From contig JBBSHN010000096.1 of the NCBI GenBank assembly GCA_038252945.1, forward strand, positions 1 through 8,226: a stretch of DNA of 8,226 nucleotides, in the 5' to 3' direction. Origin of the DNA: JAUJOE01 sp038252945 (lineage in GTDB: Bacteria; Actinomycetota; Actinomycetes; Propionibacteriales; Nocardioidaceae). A model generated the notes under the pieces. The model saw only the letters and a list, made by a program, of their open reading frames with translations, ran no database searches and was not told the origin of the DNA. Position numbers and translations under genes: made by a program. Of the stretch, positions 7,326 through 8,226 are shown in pieces (the stretch's first letter is position 1; the number at the start of each line of letters is the position of its first letter).

Positions 7326-7333
7326 TCCGGGCT

Positions 7334-8104
7334 ATGGATTGTCCCAGCTGCGGGCAGGAGAACCCGGCTATCGCGAGGTTCTGCCTGGTGTGCGGGACAC
7401 CATTCGCGTCGACAACCTCCGCGGCGCCGGTGCAGGAGCGCAAGGTTGTCACGGTGATGTTCTGCGACCTGGTCGGGTTCACTTCAGCGTCGGAGTCTGC
7501 TGATCCGGAGGATGTGCAGTCGCGGCTGGCGGCCTATCACTCGATGCTGCGGACGGAGATCGTGCGGTATGGCGGGACGGTGGAGAAGTTCATCGGGGAT
7601 GCGGTGATGGCGGTGTTCGGGGCTCCGGCTGCGCATGAGGATGATCTGGAGCGGGCGGTGCGGGCGGGTCTGCGGATTGTGGAGGCAACAACAGAGCTCA
7701 ACGAGCAGCAGCCGGGTCTTGACCTTCAGGTGCGTGTGGGGGTTAACACCGGGGAAGCGCTGGTGAACCTCTCAGCGCACCCGGAGCTTGGTGAAGGGTT
7801 CGTCACCGGAGATGTCGTCAATACGGCCTCGAGGCTGCAGGGGGCTGCACCGGTGGGTGGTGTTGCGGTGGGGCAGCAGACCCATGAGGCCACGAAAACC
7901 ATCTTTGACTACGTTGAGCTTTCACCCGCTGATTTGAAAGGGAAGTCGGAGAAGGTGCGGCTCTTCCACCCGGTCGCGACAAGGTCCCGGTTCGGCACTG
8001 ACCTGACCCGGACGCATACCACCCCTTTGGTGGGTCGGGAGATCGATCTGGCGTTGTTGAAAGGGGCGTTCGACAAGGCCCTGTCTGAAGCGCCCCAGGT
8101 TTGA
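7334..8104 (+). CDS. Zinc ribbon - class III nucleotidyl cyclase, truncated before its ATPase by an insertion element
   Basis: The 256-residue product is the N-terminal quarter of a paralogue of the gene at 3546. It has one zinc ribbon (C3, C6, C17, C20), where the neighbour has two, and a class III cyclase domain at about 36-215. Metal aspartates are D45 (FCDLVGFT) and D89 (EKFIGDAVMAVFG), the purine-site lysine is K85, and N163 and R167 lie in GDVVNTASR. The second purine-selecting position is F156, not Asp or Thr. After TPLVGREIDLALLKGAFDKA, the usual lead-in to the ATPase, the protein ends at SEAPQV where family members run on into Walker A. The stop TGA at 8102-8104 coincides with the likely left end of an IS3-family element. 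ATG 7334 is preferred over an in-frame TTG at 7160 because the ribbon starts two residues later and the 58 extra residues look non-coding. The ATPase and TPR regions are lost, so any remaining product would be a free cyclase domain or inactive. Confidence 0.8.
   Translation: MDCPSCGQENPAIARFCLVCGTPFASTTSAAPVQERKVVTVMFCDLVGFTSASESADPEDVQSRLAAYHSMLRTEIVRYGGTVEKFIGDAVMAVFGAPAAHEDDLERAVRAGLRIVEATTELNEQQPGLDLQVRVGVNTGEALVNLSAHPELGEGFVTGDVVNTASRLQGAAPVGGVAVGQQTHEATKTIFDYVELSPADLKGKSEKVRLFHPVATRSRFGTDLTRTHTTPLVGREIDLALLKGAFDKALSEAPQV
7579..7616 (+). repeat. 38-bp near-identical direct repeat, copy 2 (cyclase catalytic core)
   Basis: This is the partner of 3920-3957 with one mismatch, in the same orientation, about 3.66 kb downstream. 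It lies in the same codons of the paralogous cyclase domain. Recombination between the copies would delete most of the intact gene and fuse the two cyclase genes in frame. Confidence 0.8.
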
Positions 8105-8226
8105 TGCCGCATCTTTCTGAGTTGGAAGGATGCTGTTCATGCCGAAGAAGATCGATGCGAAGGTCAAGGAACGCTGTGTCCGCCTGGTGCTTGACCACCT
8201 GGTTGAGTACCCGTCGCTGACCGCGG
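8102..8226 (+). mobile_element. Left end of an IS3-family insertion sequence (partial)
   Basis: The element is inferred from the orfA start at 8139 and from the abrupt end of cyclase homology at 8101. The likely terminus is TGATGCCGCATC from 8102, consistent with the TG...CA ends usual in the IS3 family. The insertion lies inside the cyclase-ATPase gene and supplies its stop codon. The right end, terminal repeat partner and target duplication are outside the window, so the exact boundary is provisional. Confidence 0.65.
8139..8226 (+). CDS. IS3-family transposase OrfA, N-terminal fragment (runs off the window)
   Basis: The 29 visible codons begin MPKKIDAKVKERCVRLVLDH and continue with LVEYPSLTA. 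This matches the start of IS3-family OrfA proteins of actinobacteria, whose helix-turn-helix region binds the element's ends. A good ribosome-binding site, GGAAGGA at 8124-8130, is 8 nt before the ATG. In this family OrfA is normally followed by an overlapping OrfB carrying the DDE catalytic domain, joined by programmed frameshifting; that part lies outside the window. The identification rests on a short but characteristic N-terminus. Confidence 0.75.
   Translation, partial: MPKKIDAKVKERCVRLVLDHLVEYPSLTA

Noticed and set aside
7160..7333. Longer N-terminus for the truncated cyclase from TTG 7160
   Set aside because: The 58 extra residues show no domain character, the Shine-Dalgarno-like run abuts the TTG with no spacing, and the zinc ribbon begins right after ATG 7334, as in the paralogue.

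Overview
The window is GC-rich coding DNA with long, mostly single-strand open frames. Its families are typical of Actinomycetota: an XRE/ATPase/TPR regulator, zinc-ribbon class III cyclases fused to an ATPase and TPRs, a GNAT-like protein and an IS3-family transposase. I infer a high-GC actinobacterium; the class or genus cannot be fixed from this sequence.

Layout. (1) Positions 110-2405 (+) hold a large transcriptional-regulator-like protein with an N-terminal XRE helix-turn-helix, a P-loop STAND/NB-ARC-like ATPase and C-terminal TPRs. A one-base surplus in a G run at 1591-1594 breaks it into two frames. (2) A 204-bp convergent gap carries a 10-bp-stem hairpin about 27 bp after that gene's stop. 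(3) Positions 2610-3362 (-) encode a GNAT-like acetyltransferase. (4) A 183-bp divergent gap holds a perfect 7-bp inverted repeat and candidate promoter elements. (5) Positions 3546-7121 (+) encode an intact 1191-residue protein: double zinc ribbon, class III nucleotidyl cyclase, AAA/STAND-type ATPase and a long TPR region. (6) A 212-bp gap is rich in short inverted repeats. (7) Positions 7334-8104 (+) are the start of a paralogous zinc-ribbon cyclase, cut off just before its ATPase. (8) From about 8102 an IS3-family element begins; its orfA starts at 8139 and runs off the window.

How the genes fit together. Three of the four main genes are large signal-transduction proteins that pair, or once paired, a P-loop ATPase switch with TPR repeats and an output domain (DNA binding in one, cyclic-nucleotide synthesis in two). 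Only the middle one is intact here: the first is frameshifted and the third is truncated by the insertion element. The two cyclase genes are tandem paralogues and share a TACGCT box just upstream of the ATG, compatible with leaderless transcription. No RNA gene, CRISPR array or phage gene was seen. I did not find a clearly new system. The most notable points are the IS-truncated cyclase, the non-canonical purine-site residues in both cyclases, and an abrupt strand-composition change inside the long cyclase gene.
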